Translations under genes and position numbers: made by a program | Part shown: positions 1 to 7,838 of the stretch, one piece after another | Numbering within the stretch: the first letter of the stretch is position 1 | Layout: each line of letters starts with the position of its first letter | NCBI GenBank assembly: GCA_964588305.1 | Contig: CAZPOP010000006.1 | Coordinates: 62,001 to 126,000 of the forward strand | Length of the DNA: 64,000 nucleotides | Source of the DNA: SM1-73 sp964588305 | GTDB taxonomy: Bacteria; Zixibacteria; MSB-5A5; SM1-73 | Direction: 5' to 3' | Notes under the pieces: model-generated | The model's input: the letters and a program-made list of their open reading frames with translations, nothing else | Databases searched by the model: none | What the model was told of the DNA's origin: nothing

Positions 1-6
1 TCTTCA

Positions 7-735
7 TCAATCCATATATCTGGCAGCGTTCACGTCTATAACCTCTCCGGAAACATAATCGTTTTCAAGCAGGTAGATAACGGTATGAGCTATCTCTTCC
101 GGTTTGGCAATCCTTCCGAATGGTGTTTGTTTAGACAATCTTTCCTTCGTCTCTTTGGATATGAAGTCCGTTTCCACGGGTCCAGGAGCGACTGCGTTGA
201 CGGTCACAAACGGCGCCAACTCGTTAGCCAGAGCAAAGGTCAGTCCAATCACGCCCGCTTTTGATGCCCCATAATGGCAACCAATGGTGCCCCCCATTTT
301 CCCGGCGATTGAGGAGATATTGACTATCTTGCCCTTATTTCTCTTCAGCTCTGCCGCCGCAGCCTTGCAGCAATTGAAGACACCGGTCAAATTAACGTCA
401 ATCATCTCTTTCCACTCTTCGATGCTGATGTTCTCTATGGCTGGCTTCGGCGTGGATATACCTGCGTTGTTCACCAATATGTCTATGGATCCAAGCCTTT
501 CTTTTACCAAACTCATCATCCTCTCAACCTGACCAAAATCCCTGACGTCTGTCTGCACTCTCAGTGATTTCACGCCAATCTGGTCCAATTTCTTGACCGT
601 CTCCTGAGCTTTCTTTTCGTCTTTGCGAAAACAGATGGCGACGTTTGCTCCTTTATTTGCCAACGCAAATGAGATTGCCCTGCCAATACCTCTATCTCCT
701 CCAGTTACAATTGCATTCTTACCATTAAGCTCCAT
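7..735 (-). CDS. SDR-family 3-oxoacyl-ACP reductase-like oxidoreductase
   Basis: Cytoplasmic NAD(P)-dependent oxidoreductase of the classical short-chain dehydrogenase family, 242 aa, the usual length. The nucleotide-binding TGGDRGIG lies at residues 11-18, NNAG at 89-92, catalytic Ser near 141-142 and the YxxxK pair at Tyr155/Lys159, followed by PGPVETDF. The ATG is preceded by a GAAGAGG-like Shine-Dalgarno, and the stop lies at the very edge of the window. FabG-like enzymes of this kind often reduce 3-oxoacyl-ACP, but many act on sugars or secondary alcohols, and nothing here fixes the substrate. No fatty-acid genes are adjacent. The next gene on the same strand (methyltransferase) is 125 bases upstream, separated by two small hairpins, so co-transcription is uncertain. 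Confidence 0.93.
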   Translation of the reverse strand: MELNGKNAIVTGGDRGIGRAISFALANKGANVAICFRKDEKKAQETVKKLDQIGVKSLRVQTDVRDFGQVERMMSLVKERLGSIDILVNNAGISTPKPAIENISIEEWKEMIDVNLTGVFNCCKAAAAELKRNKGKIVNISSIAGKMGGTIGCHYGASKAGVIGLTFALANELAPFVTVNAVAPGPVETDFISKETKERLSKQTPFGRIAKPEEIAHTVIYLLENDYVSGEVIDVNAARYMD

Positions 736-795
736 GTTTATCGACCTCTTCAGCTCTCATTTTTTATGGTTGGATAGCCTGTCGCCCCTGTCGTT

Positions 796-855
796 TCACC
801 TTCGGTGATTTCGCTTGGACTTTTGCATCCAGCCTGCTTTCACGGTTTTCCGTGA
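796..855. repeat. Two short intergenic palindromes
   Basis: Two perfect mini-hairpins lie between the methyltransferase and SDR genes: TCACC-TTC-GGTGA (796-808) and TCACGG-TTTT-CCGTGA (840-855). Their form (short GC-rich arms around a TTC/TTTT hinge) resembles the dispersed mini-hairpins found elsewhere in the window, but the GGAGT prefix is missing. No T-run follows, so a terminator role is not supported. Confidence 0.4.
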
Positions 856-860
856 TGGCT

Positions 861-1412
861 TCACTTCTTTCTGAAGTTAAGAACGTAATCTGTGACATAA
901 CTATCATCATGTAAGAGCCTTTTTAAAGATTTTTCTTCAAAAGAAAAGTTTGCCTTTTCGATCTCCTTTTTAACCTCCTCCAATTCCAGATTCATTTCTT
1001 CATTATGATGCCTGGGGAATACTGATAAAAGCCCAGTATTTTTCAAAACCCTATAGCCCTCCTCATATATTCCTTTTCTTTCTTCCTTATCATGGTAATG
1101 CAAAACATCATAAAGTAGGACTGCGTGCAAACACTTATTTTTTAAGCCAGTTTTCAACTCTCCTTTTGTCTTTATTTTTCTTATATTTCCCAACCGTTCT
1201 GTCTTAGCCCTCTTTATCACCTCATCCAGTGCCTTTTTCTGTTTATCCTGTGCGTATACCAATCCCTCTTTTCCGACCACCTTTGCGGCAGGAATTGTAT
1301 AATGCCCATCTCCACAACCGAAGTCCAAGATCAGTTGACCTTTTCTAATACCTATCTCTTTCAAAAAAACCTGGCCATCATTTTCAATCCATCTTTCAAT
1401 GTCGCTTTTCAT
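861..1412 (-). CDS. Class I SAM-dependent methyltransferase
   Basis: 183 aa, cytoplasmic, with a Rossmann-fold SAM-binding domain. Motif I DFGCGDG is at residues 30-36, and the post-I acidic region (YAQDKQKKAL) follows. A LLYDVLHYHD segment marks strand 4 and RVLKNTGLLSVFP marks strand 5. The protein looks like a UbiE/ArsM-type small methyltransferase with a short C-terminal region, and the substrate cannot be told. It starts at ATG with no clear Shine-Dalgarno, 12 bases after the stop of the NifX-like gene, so it is probably translated from the same transcript. Confidence 0.85.
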   Translation of the reverse strand: MKSDIERWIENDGQVFLKEIGIRKGQLILDFGCGDGHYTIPAAKVVGKEGLVYAQDKQKKALDEVIKRAKTERLGNIRKIKTKGELKTGLKNKCLHAVLLYDVLHYHDKEERKGIYEEGYRVLKNTGLLSVFPRHHNEEMNLELEEVKKEIEKANFSFEEKSLKRLLHDDSYVTDYVLNFRKK

Positions 1413-1424
1413 TTGTCAAATCTA

Positions 1425-1817
1425 TCATTTTAAGATTAAATGTTTTCTATCTTCTCCTTCATTTTTCTCCGCGGTTATTTTTTCCATGTTTTGGTGAATG
1501 ATTCTGACGGCGTTCTCCAAGGTATCTGTTCTCACTATCACACATACAAATTTCTTCACCAACCTGGGGAGATTAGGTCCGAATCTCCTGCCTACAAGAA
1601 CGTCAACCCCCTGTAAAACAGAAGATGTTGTTTTTGCCTTCTGGGGATCTCCATGTTGTAGTGATTCATCGCCTTTAAATTTCACGTTCTCCCTTTTTTC
1701 GACGAACTCCTCTTTCTCTTCGAAAAACTTATAAACCTGAAAATAGTCGGCCATACCCACATGGTCATCATTCAGGTTAGTGCCATCGTCGGTTCCGAAA
1801 GCTATCAATAGTTCCAT
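1425..1817 (-). CDS. NifX/NifB-type dinitrogenase Fe-Mo cofactor-like protein
   Basis: 130 aa protein of the small ribonuclease H-like NifX/MTH1175 fold: N-terminal LLIAFGTDDG, then a VGMADYFQVYKF segment, a KAKTTSSVLQGVDVLVGRRFGPN core and the terminal helix ENAVRIIHQNMEKI. In nitrogen fixers such proteins carry FeMo-cofactor. In most other bacteria and archaea, stand-alone members have an unknown metal-cluster role, and no nif genes are nearby. The family's usual length is 100-130 aa. A strong AAAAGGAG Shine-Dalgarno precedes the ATG, and a perfect palindrome overlaps the likely promoter upstream, so it is probably regulated. It forms a likely two-gene unit with the downstream methyltransferase. 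Confidence 0.8.
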   Translation of the reverse strand: MELLIAFGTDDGTNLNDDHVGMADYFQVYKFFEEKEEFVEKRENVKFKGDESLQHGDPQKAKTTSSVLQGVDVLVGRRFGPNLPRLVKKFVCVIVRTDTLENAVRIIHQNMEKITAEKNEGEDRKHLILK

Positions 1818-1840
1818 AGCGCCTTTCTCCTTTTCACGTT

Positions 1841-1870
1841 ATTGTTTACGAACAATCAATATCTTGCCAA
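1841..1870 (-). promoter_or_regulatory. Putative promoter with ATTGTT-N4-AACAAT operator
   Basis: On the - strand TTGGCA (1870-1865) and TAAACA (1848-1843) are 16 bases apart, upstream of the NifX-like gene. A perfect palindrome, ATTGTT-TACG-AACAAT (1841-1856), covers the -10 position, which is typical of a repressor site. The cognate regulator is unknown. Confidence 0.4.
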
Positions 1871-1959
1871 CGTTCTATGTCGACCGTCCGGCAAACCATT
1901 TGGCTAAAATCAGGTGGTTGATAAATGCGACGTCGAGTCTGCAGAATCCGCAGGACAGG

Positions 1960-2949
1960 CTAGATCATGCTTTCGCTGCTTTCGCCTAACATGGCGGCGC
2001 CAATGAACCCCGCGTCGTTTCCCAGTTTGGCTCTGACGACCTTCAGATTCTTGGTGGCGGAAGGAAAAGCTCTTTTCTTTACCTCTTTTTCAATCCTGCG
2101 GATGAAACCCTGCCCACCTTCGGATACACCGCCTCCGATTACCACCAACTGTGGATTCAAGAGATTAACTGCGCTGGCAATACCGGCGCCTAAATATGCA
2201 CAGGCTTGATTAATAACGTTTGAGGCTAGAACATCCCCTTTTCTTTCCGCTTCAAAGATGATCTCAGTGGTGAGTTTACGAGCATCTTCGAAAATTAACT
2301 TACGAATAATCGATTTTCTGTCTCTACGCAGAAGCCATCTGGTATCCTTGACCATGGCGGGAGCAGAAGCATACATCTCCAGACAGCCGATTCCACCGCA
2401 GTTGCACTTGCGACCGTTATGGCAAATGGTCATATGCCCGAATTCGGCGCCGGCAAAGTTCGATCCGTGAAAGAGCTTTCCGTCCAGAATGATGCCCCCG
2501 CCGATTCCCGTTCCCAGGGTCAAGCAAAGCACATCCTTATAGCCTTTGGCCGCGCCGAATTTCGATTCGGCCAGAGCCATAACGTTGGCATCGTTATCCA
2601 CGTAAATGGGAAACTCAAAGCTTTTGGAAAGCCAGCGCTTCAGATTCACGTTGACCATTTGGGGAAGGTTAGGACAGGAACCTTCGATTTTGCCCGTGTT
2701 CAGATTCACCGTTCCCGGCGACCCAACGCCTATACCTTTTATTTTGATCTTTTTATCACGGGCGAAAGTCAAAGACTCCCTGATAGCCTTATTCATGTTG
2801 TTGAGAATAGCTCGACGCCCCACGCTGGCTTGCGCGGGGAGCATTCCCTTTTGTAGGATCTTTCCCCGTTCGGAGACAATTCCGAATTTGATATTGGTTC
2901 CCCCTAGATCGATACCAACGAAATACCGTTTACTCATCGGTTTTGGCAC
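1960..2949 (-). CDS. ROK-family sugar kinase (glucokinase-like)
   Basis: 329 aa, cytoplasmic, phosphorylating a hexose (glucose, N-acetylmannosamine or similar) with ATP. The phosphate-1 motif GIDLGGTN is at residues 12-19, the catalytic Asp is Asp120 in VDNDANV, GTGIGGG lies near 146-152, and the sugar-contacting Glu169/His172 is in GAEFGH. The ROK zinc motif has cysteines at 182, 184 and 189 (CNCGGIGCLE). No N-terminal HTH is present, so this is the kinase and not the repressor type. The reading frame opens with GTG at 2949, and an in-frame ATG at 2937 (MSKRYFVG) is an equally good start. The closest neighbours are an aminotransferase upstream and the NifX-like gene downstream, so context does not refine the substrate. 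Confidence 0.92.
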   Translation of the reverse strand: MPKPMSKRYFVGIDLGGTNIKFGIVSERGKILQKGMLPAQASVGRRAILNNMNKAIRESLTFARDKKIKIKGIGVGSPGTVNLNTGKIEGSCPNLPQMVNVNLKRWLSKSFEFPIYVDNDANVMALAESKFGAAKGYKDVLCLTLGTGIGGGIILDGKLFHGSNFAGAEFGHMTICHNGRKCNCGGIGCLEMYASAPAMVKDTRWLLRRDRKSIIRKLIFEDARKLTTEIIFEAERKGDVLASNVINQACAYLGAGIASAVNLLNPQLVVIGGGVSEGGQGFIRRIEKEVKKRAFPSATKNLKVVRAKLGNDAGFIGAAMLGESSESMI

Positions 2950-3070
2950 GAATGTGGTATACGCTTTTCTCGCTCACCCCTCTGTCCCCTTCAGGGCCTG
3001 TAAAAAAAGCTCAATTCCGGGACAGGATAAATTCCAGCCCTATGGTCATCAACCTCTTATCACTCATAGG

Positions 3071-3180
3071 GCAGGGCATTCAGCCCTGCTAATAAACTCA
3101 TTCAACCCAACCCTCAAGATGAACCCCTCTCCATTATTTTATGGATCGACTTCCCTCACTGTCCTGAGCCTGTCGAAGGA
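3071..3180. repeat. Hairpin and CCTGAGCCTGTCGAAGG dispersed repeat
   Basis: In the 283-base space between the aminotransferase and ROK genes: a hairpin GCAGGGC-ATTCA-GCCCTGC (3071-3089), inside a wider CCCTATG/CATAGGG pairing, and at 3159-3180 a copy of CTGTCCTGAGCCTGTCGAAGG (in two parts CTGTCCTGAG and CCTGTCGAAGG). I know the latter as a very common intergenic sequence in environmental genomes, recognisable by spurious SLSKD/LRQAQDER-type translations. Confidence 0.55.
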
Positions 3181-3232
3181 TAGAGAGGAAGACAGAAGGG
3201 AAGAGGCAAACGGAAACCTCAACTTTCCGGTC

Positions 3233-4429
3233 TCATTTTTCGTTGTACGCTTCTATTCCCTTAGCCAGAATCCTCATCGCTTTCTTCAGATCATCCACGT
3301 TCAAAACGTACGCAATTCTTGCCTCATCCTGTCCCTTTCCCGGCGTGGCGTAAAACCCGGGTCCCGGGGCGATCATGGTGGTCTCTTTATTCAGATTGAA
3401 ATCTGTGAGCATCCACCGGGCGAAATCCTCAATGTCTTTAATGGGAAGCTTGGCCATAATGTAAAACGCCCCGCTGGGCTTAAGGCATACGGCCCCCTGG
3501 ATTTTCATCAGTTCACCATAGACCGTATCTCTGCGTCTCTTATACTCTGCCGCCATCTTTTCGAAATAGTCATCTTCGATCTTGAGCGCAGCAGTTGCTC
3601 CGAATTGCTCAATGGAGGGAGAGCATAATCTGGCTTGACCCAATCTTAGGGCTGCATCCATCACCCTTTCGTTTTTTGAGATCAAGCATCCTATCCTGGC
3701 CCCGCAGGCACTGTATCTCTTGGAGACCGAATCCAAAAGAATGGCCCGGTCCGAGATGCCCTCAATATTCAGGATGCTGGTGTGCTTTCCCTCGTAGATG
3801 AATTCTCTATAAACCTCGTCTGAAAGCACGAACAGATTGTGTTTCTGGCATATCTCGGCTATTGTTTCCATCTCTTTCCGGGTGTAGACAGTTCCGGTGG
3901 GATTATTGGGAGAGCAGATCAAAATGGCCCGAGTCCTCGAGGTGATCTTCTCCTCTATCTTTTCTCTCGTTGGCAGATGAAAACCGTTTTCTGCCTGAAG
4001 TGTTATGGGTACCAACTTCACGTCCGCCATTGTGGCAAAGCCATTATAGTTGGTATAAAACGGCTCGAACACTATGATCTCATCGTCCACGTTCGCTACA
4101 CAGATCATGGCAAAAATTATGGCCTCACTTCCTCCGGTGGTAATCTGAATGTCTTTTCCCTCAACCCCGATTCCTCTTTGCTCATAATATTTCACCAATC
4201 CAGCTATATACTTGTAGTCCCCTTTGGAATTGCCATACTCCAAAACCTTCTTGTCATAATTTCTTATGGCGTTCATGAACTCCGGTGGGGTGGGGATGTC
4301 CGGCTGTCCGATATTCAGATGATAAATCTTTATGCCCTTTTTCTCTGCCGCGTCGGCCAAAGGGACTAACTTTCTTATGGGAGAGGCGGGAATCTCTTCT
4401 GCACGTTGAGAAATTCGGGGAATATCCAT
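3233..4429 (-). CDS. PLP-dependent class I/II aminotransferase
   Basis: 398 aa, the normal length for fold-type I aspartate-type aminotransferases, cytoplasmic. The PLP-binding lysine is Lys237 in SVSKRYSACGARIG. Asn176 in SPNNPTG and Asp204 in LSDEVY make the usual cofactor contacts, and the C-terminal EARIAYVLN carries the substrate-carboxylate Arg. The N-terminal half has the HLNIGQPDIPTP signature. Members of this subgroup include aspartate, aromatic and LL-diaminopimelate-type transaminases, and the sequence alone does not choose between them. A single-gene unit is likely, since repeats lie on both sides. Confidence 0.93.
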   Translation of the reverse strand: MDIPRISQRAEEIPASPIRKLVPLADAAEKKGIKIYHLNIGQPDIPTPPEFMNAIRNYDKKVLEYGNSKGDYKYIAGLVKYYEQRGIGVEGKDIQITTGGSEAIIFAMICVANVDDEIIVFEPFYTNYNGFATMADVKLVPITLQAENGFHLPTREKIEEKITSRTRAILICSPNNPTGTVYTRKEMETIAEICQKHNLFVLSDEVYREFIYEGKHTSILNIEGISDRAILLDSVSKRYSACGARIGCLISKNERVMDAALRLGQARLCSPSIEQFGATAALKIEDDYFEKMAAEYKRRRDTVYGELMKIQGAVCLKPSGAFYIMAKLPIKDIEDFARWMLTDFNLNKETTMIAPGPGFYATPGKGQDEARIAYVLNVDDLKKAMRILAKGIEAYNEK

Positions 4430-4589
4430 CTGGTCTCCTTTTTGTGGGGCTTCCAGGCTTACGTTACTAGTTCAATCTGAGCAAATGGAGGTTGTTTGTC
4501 AAATCGACATTTACGAACCGGTGCCTCTGGATTGGCAAACACTATTAAGCTCTCCACCATCCTCACATCCACCTGCTTAAGAGACGGCC

Positions 4590-7154
4590 CTAAGGCATGT
4601 TTTGATACTGTTCAAGCAATCGTTTGGCTTCCTGATCGTTGGGATTGTGTTTAACCCATTTTTCCAAAAGATCGGCCAACTCCTCGTACTTTTCGGAAAC
4701 AGCCAACATTTGTCCTAAGATTCGGAAGCTCGCTCTGTCAGAAGGATTCATCTCCAGAACTCTCTTGAAACTGATCGCCGCTTCCTCCAATTTGTTCCAA
4801 ACTTGATAGACTAATCCCAAAGACTGCTGATAGTGGATTATTTCCGGATATCGTTCCACCAGTAGCTTTAGGCGCTTTTCACAGGCACCCAGGGCTTTCT
4901 CGCCTTCTTCCGTCCTGCCTTCATCTTTGAGCAGTCTGTATAAAAACACATAAGGGCGGTAGTAATCCGGCGCCACCTCAATGGCTTTTTCGAGCACCGC
5001 TTTGGCCTTCTCAGTCTCATTATGTTCCTTGTAAAAAAGGGCCAGATCGACAAACTTTTCCGGCACACTGGCCAGCAAGCTCGCAATATATTCGTTTTTG
5101 TAAACGTCGATGTCATTTAAACCCCGGTATCTGTAAACCTCAAACAGATTCCTGTAGTACTTCTCTCCATCTATCATTCCCTCCTCTTCCTCCGGCACCA
5201 CCAGATTGATGAGACCTTCTCTTTTCAAATGGCTATCCAGACCGACTCTGTTTGATCGAGGGACGGTGCTGGAAAAATAAAAGGGATATTTCCACTCGTT
5301 TGCCAGAAGTATGTTCTGGATCATCATGTCCTGAACTCTGATCGCCTTTTTTGCCCCTACGTCATAATAGGGTATAAGAAACCCTTTCTCCTTTCTGATG
5401 GGGTCGTAAAAAGGTTCCTGGGGACGGCGGATGGTTCTCCCGTCCGACAGCTTAGTATCCTCGTATTTGATCTGTTCGTAAGACAAGTCGATGGGGACTT
5501 TCCAAATGCCTTTCAGCTGTAAGATATACCAATCCGCATTAAGCAGACTCAAATTCACAACCCGCACGTCCTGTCTTATCTTCTCCACGTTTTGCACAAA
5601 CCACAAAGGAAAGGTGTCATTGTCTCCATTGGTGACCAAAATCCCGTCTTCCTCGCAGCCGATCAGGAGATTATAAGCGTAGTCATAGGGAATCCAGTTG
5701 CCGGTCTGGTCATTTCTGTGATAATTCCTCTTCAGTGTAGAAAGGGGCAAGAGCAGTAGAATAGCCATCACCGGCGTTAAGCCAAGATAAGATGGAATGC
5801 GCTTTTTTCTCAGCAGATTGTCCAGGTTCCTCATCAAAGCCGACCCTCCTAATCCCATCAGCAGGGCAAAGAACATGAAACCGGGAGTAAAAAAGTAATC
5901 CCTGTCCCTAACCTCAAGACGGATATTTTGCCCTGTCAAAGGATCGGGTTTGGTTCCGTCGGCGAAATTCATATATAGGATCAAGCCCAGGGTGCAGGCT
6001 AAGATCAGAAAGAGAAGAACCGTCCCCTCCCTCCTTCTTCTACGAATCTCCTCCCAGATGCCCAAAATGCCCAAAAGTACGGGGATAAACCAGAGTTTCT
6101 TACCCATGAATTGCTCCCGGAAGAATCCCCAGAACCCCATCCTCTCCTTGGTACCAAACTGACTGGCCCAGCTTCCCCGACGGTAAAACATCCGGGCAAT
6201 CATGCTGTGCTGACCATATTGCTTACGTTCCAAGAATGCTTTGAAACTTTGCCAGTCTGAGGGGTCGTTCTCATCTATGGCCGGATTCAAAGAGGACCTT
6301 ATGGGAATAAAAAGCTGGGTCGAATAGCCCACCGCACCAGCTAACGTGATCAGCAAAACCAGCGCCCAGGCGTTTCTTTTGGCCGAAATGCGCAACTGGA
6401 TGAAGCTGAATAGAAGCCATCCCAGCACGAAGACTAAGAAGGGTGTGACGCTGTGCATCACTAGAGCCAAAACCAGACCGGTAATCCAGAACCGCCAATC
6501 CAGAAGCTTGTGTCTGTCCGCCAGAACTACCAGCAGGAATATGGCCGGCATGATCAAAAAGACGGTCATATGAATTCCGGTGGACAAAAGCCCCAGATAA
6601 ACGATCAGGATCAAAAGCCTATCCCCCCTGGGAGTGCCCCTTCTGTCCATCCAGAGGAGGGCCAAATACAAAATGAGAAGCATCAAAAACATGCACGCCC
6701 CGTAAACTTCCGCCTCCACCGCGTTGCCCCAGAAGGTGTCGGAAAAAGCCAAAAACAGGCTGCCGGAAACACCTCCCACATATTTGGTCATTCTGAACCA
6801 GAGGCCATTATGGTCCCTCTGCCAACGGCTGACCAGCTTCACAATTAACAGGTAAGCCAACCACACGGTCAAGGCGGAGGTCAAAACCGAGATGAAATTG
6901 ACGCGGGCGGCTATCTGTCCGTACAGAGGAATTAAACTGAAGATTCGACCCAGCAAGACAAAAAGCGGCGTGCCGGGAGGATGCGGAATCCCCAGGATGT
7001 ATGAACAGGCAATGAATTCGCCACAGTCCCAGAATGAGACTGTGGGAGCCATGGTTCTCAAATAGACTACAAAACTTACCAGCAAAACAAAAAGCGACAA
7101 CAGCAACGAGATGCCGTCCTGCCTCTCATACCAATTCTTCAGTTTCTCTGTCAC
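4590..7154 (-). CDS. DUF2723 (TMEM260-like) membrane protein with C-terminal TPRs
   Basis: 854 aa integral membrane protein. The N-terminal DUF2723 block is unmistakable: APTVSFWDCGEFIACSYILG followed by HPPGTPLFVLLGR, within about a dozen predicted membrane helices in residues 15-470. This architecture is GT-C-like, and the human relative TMEM260 is an O-mannosyltransferase, so a polyprenyl-sugar-dependent transferase role at the inner membrane is plausible but unproven here. Residues about 480-690 form a soluble periplasmic region, and residues about 700-850 hold three to four TPR-like helical pairs (for example FVDLALFYKEHNETEKAKAVLEKA, split here as FVDLALFYKEHN / ETEKAKAVLEKA). Start is GTG with an excellent GGAGGAGG Shine-Dalgarno 5 bases away. 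DUF2723-TPR fusions are common in FCB-group candidate phyla. Confidence 0.88.
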   Translation of the reverse strand: MTEKLKNWYERQDGISLLLSLFVLLVSFVVYLRTMAPTVSFWDCGEFIACSYILGIPHPPGTPLFVLLGRIFSLIPLYGQIAARVNFISVLTSALTVWLAYLLIVKLVSRWQRDHNGLWFRMTKYVGGVSGSLFLAFSDTFWGNAVEAEVYGACMFLMLLILYLALLWMDRRGTPRGDRLLILIVYLGLLSTGIHMTVFLIMPAIFLLVVLADRHKLLDWRFWITGLVLALVMHSVTPFLVFVLGWLLFSFIQLRISAKRNAWALVLLITLAGAVGYSTQLFIPIRSSLNPAIDENDPSDWQSFKAFLERKQYGQHSMIARMFYRRGSWASQFGTKERMGFWGFFREQFMGKKLWFIPVLLGILGIWEEIRRRRREGTVLLFLILACTLGLILYMNFADGTKPDPLTGQNIRLEVRDRDYFFTPGFMFFALLMGLGGSALMRNLDNLLRKKRIPSYLGLTPVMAILLLLPLSTLKRNYHRNDQTGNWIPYDYAYNLLIGCEEDGILVTNGDNDTFPLWFVQNVEKIRQDVRVVNLSLLNADWYILQLKGIWKVPIDLSYEQIKYEDTKLSDGRTIRRPQEPFYDPIRKEKGFLIPYYDVGAKKAIRVQDMMIQNILLANEWKYPFYFSSTVPRSNRVGLDSHLKREGLINLVVPEEEEGMIDGEKYYRNLFEVYRYRGLNDIDVYKNEYIASLLASVPEKFVDLALFYKEHNETEKAKAVLEKAIEVAPDYYRPYVFLYRLLKDEGRTEEGEKALGACEKRLKLLVERYPEIIHYQQSLGLVYQVWNKLEEAAISFKRVLEMNPSDRASFRILGQMLAVSEKYEELADLLEKWVKHNPNDQEAKRLLEQYQNMP

Positions 7155-7395
7155 TTTCCTCCTCCGTCACGAGTCATTGAATCGGTAAGTGGTTCTTTGA
7201 AGAAATCGAATCCGAGAAAACCTCTCGTTTCGCTCAAAGAGTGCCTGAACGTTCCTCCACCACTCTTCTTGCAATATAGCCAAACTCAAAATTCTGTCAA
7301 TTCGAAAAACATAATTCTTCAGACGACGCTAAACTATGTTGAAAATGAACCGAAAATACAAAAGATTACGGTTCTCAATTACAAAGGAGGGGATT

Positions 7396-7656
7396 ATGAT
7401 AGTCTGGTGTTGTGTTCTCTTATTTTTGGGGCTCACGGCTTTTTTGGACAATGTCTTTACCCAGAACGAAATTTTCAGGACCATCAATTCGGTTCTCTTT
7501 ATGCTGGTCTCCTTGGGGCTTTTAGTCAGGACCAGCACCAAGCAAAGGATCGGAAAAAGGGAATCCTACCAGAGAAGAATCCAGGAATTGGAGCAGCAGA
7601 TAGCAGAGCTGACTCACACCGAGCCTTCGCCCCAGAAGACAAAGGTGGAAGCGTAA
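7396..7656 (+). CDS. Small two-helix membrane protein with coiled-coil tail
   Basis: 86 aa, not recognised as a named family. The chosen start is ATG 7396 because AGGAGG (7385-7390) sits 5 bases before it, whereas the longer in-frame start at 7336 has no such signal. It shows two hydrophobic helices (about residues 1-18, IVWCCVLLFLGLTAFL, and 27-45, INSVLFMLVSLGLLV). A basic, then heptad-like tail follows (residues 50-76, with RRIQELEQQIAELTH), predicted to be a cytoplasmic coiled coil. It is divergent from the DUF2723 gene and convergent with the TPR gene. Role unknown; membrane scaffolding is only a guess. Confidence 0.6.
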   Translation: MIVWCCVLLFLGLTAFLDNVFTQNEIFRTINSVLFMLVSLGLLVRTSTKQRIGKRESYQRRIQELEQQIAELTHTEPSPQKTKVEA

Positions 7657-7838
7657 TGAATACGGGGTTCAGTTCTCTGCGGCAGCAAAGTTGGCTATTT
7701 GGCTCAGGCCTGGACCCCCTGTGCGTGCCTGAATAAGCTAAAAAAGGTGATTCTCCAAAAAGACTTCCGTTACCTCTCCTCCGGTGGTCTATGCCTGATG
7801 CCGGAAGCCCGCCGCACGTAATCAATTAGCAATGCTTG

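Noticed and set aside
1425..1817. Evidence of nitrogen fixation
   Set aside because: Only a stand-alone NifX-fold protein is present, without nifHDK, nifE/N or nifB. Such proteins are widespread in non-fixers.
2606..3628. Long open frame of 340 codons on the + strand
   Set aside because: It crosses the antisense of two clear - strand genes (ROK kinase, aminotransferase) and an intergenic repeat, and its translation has no protein-family features.
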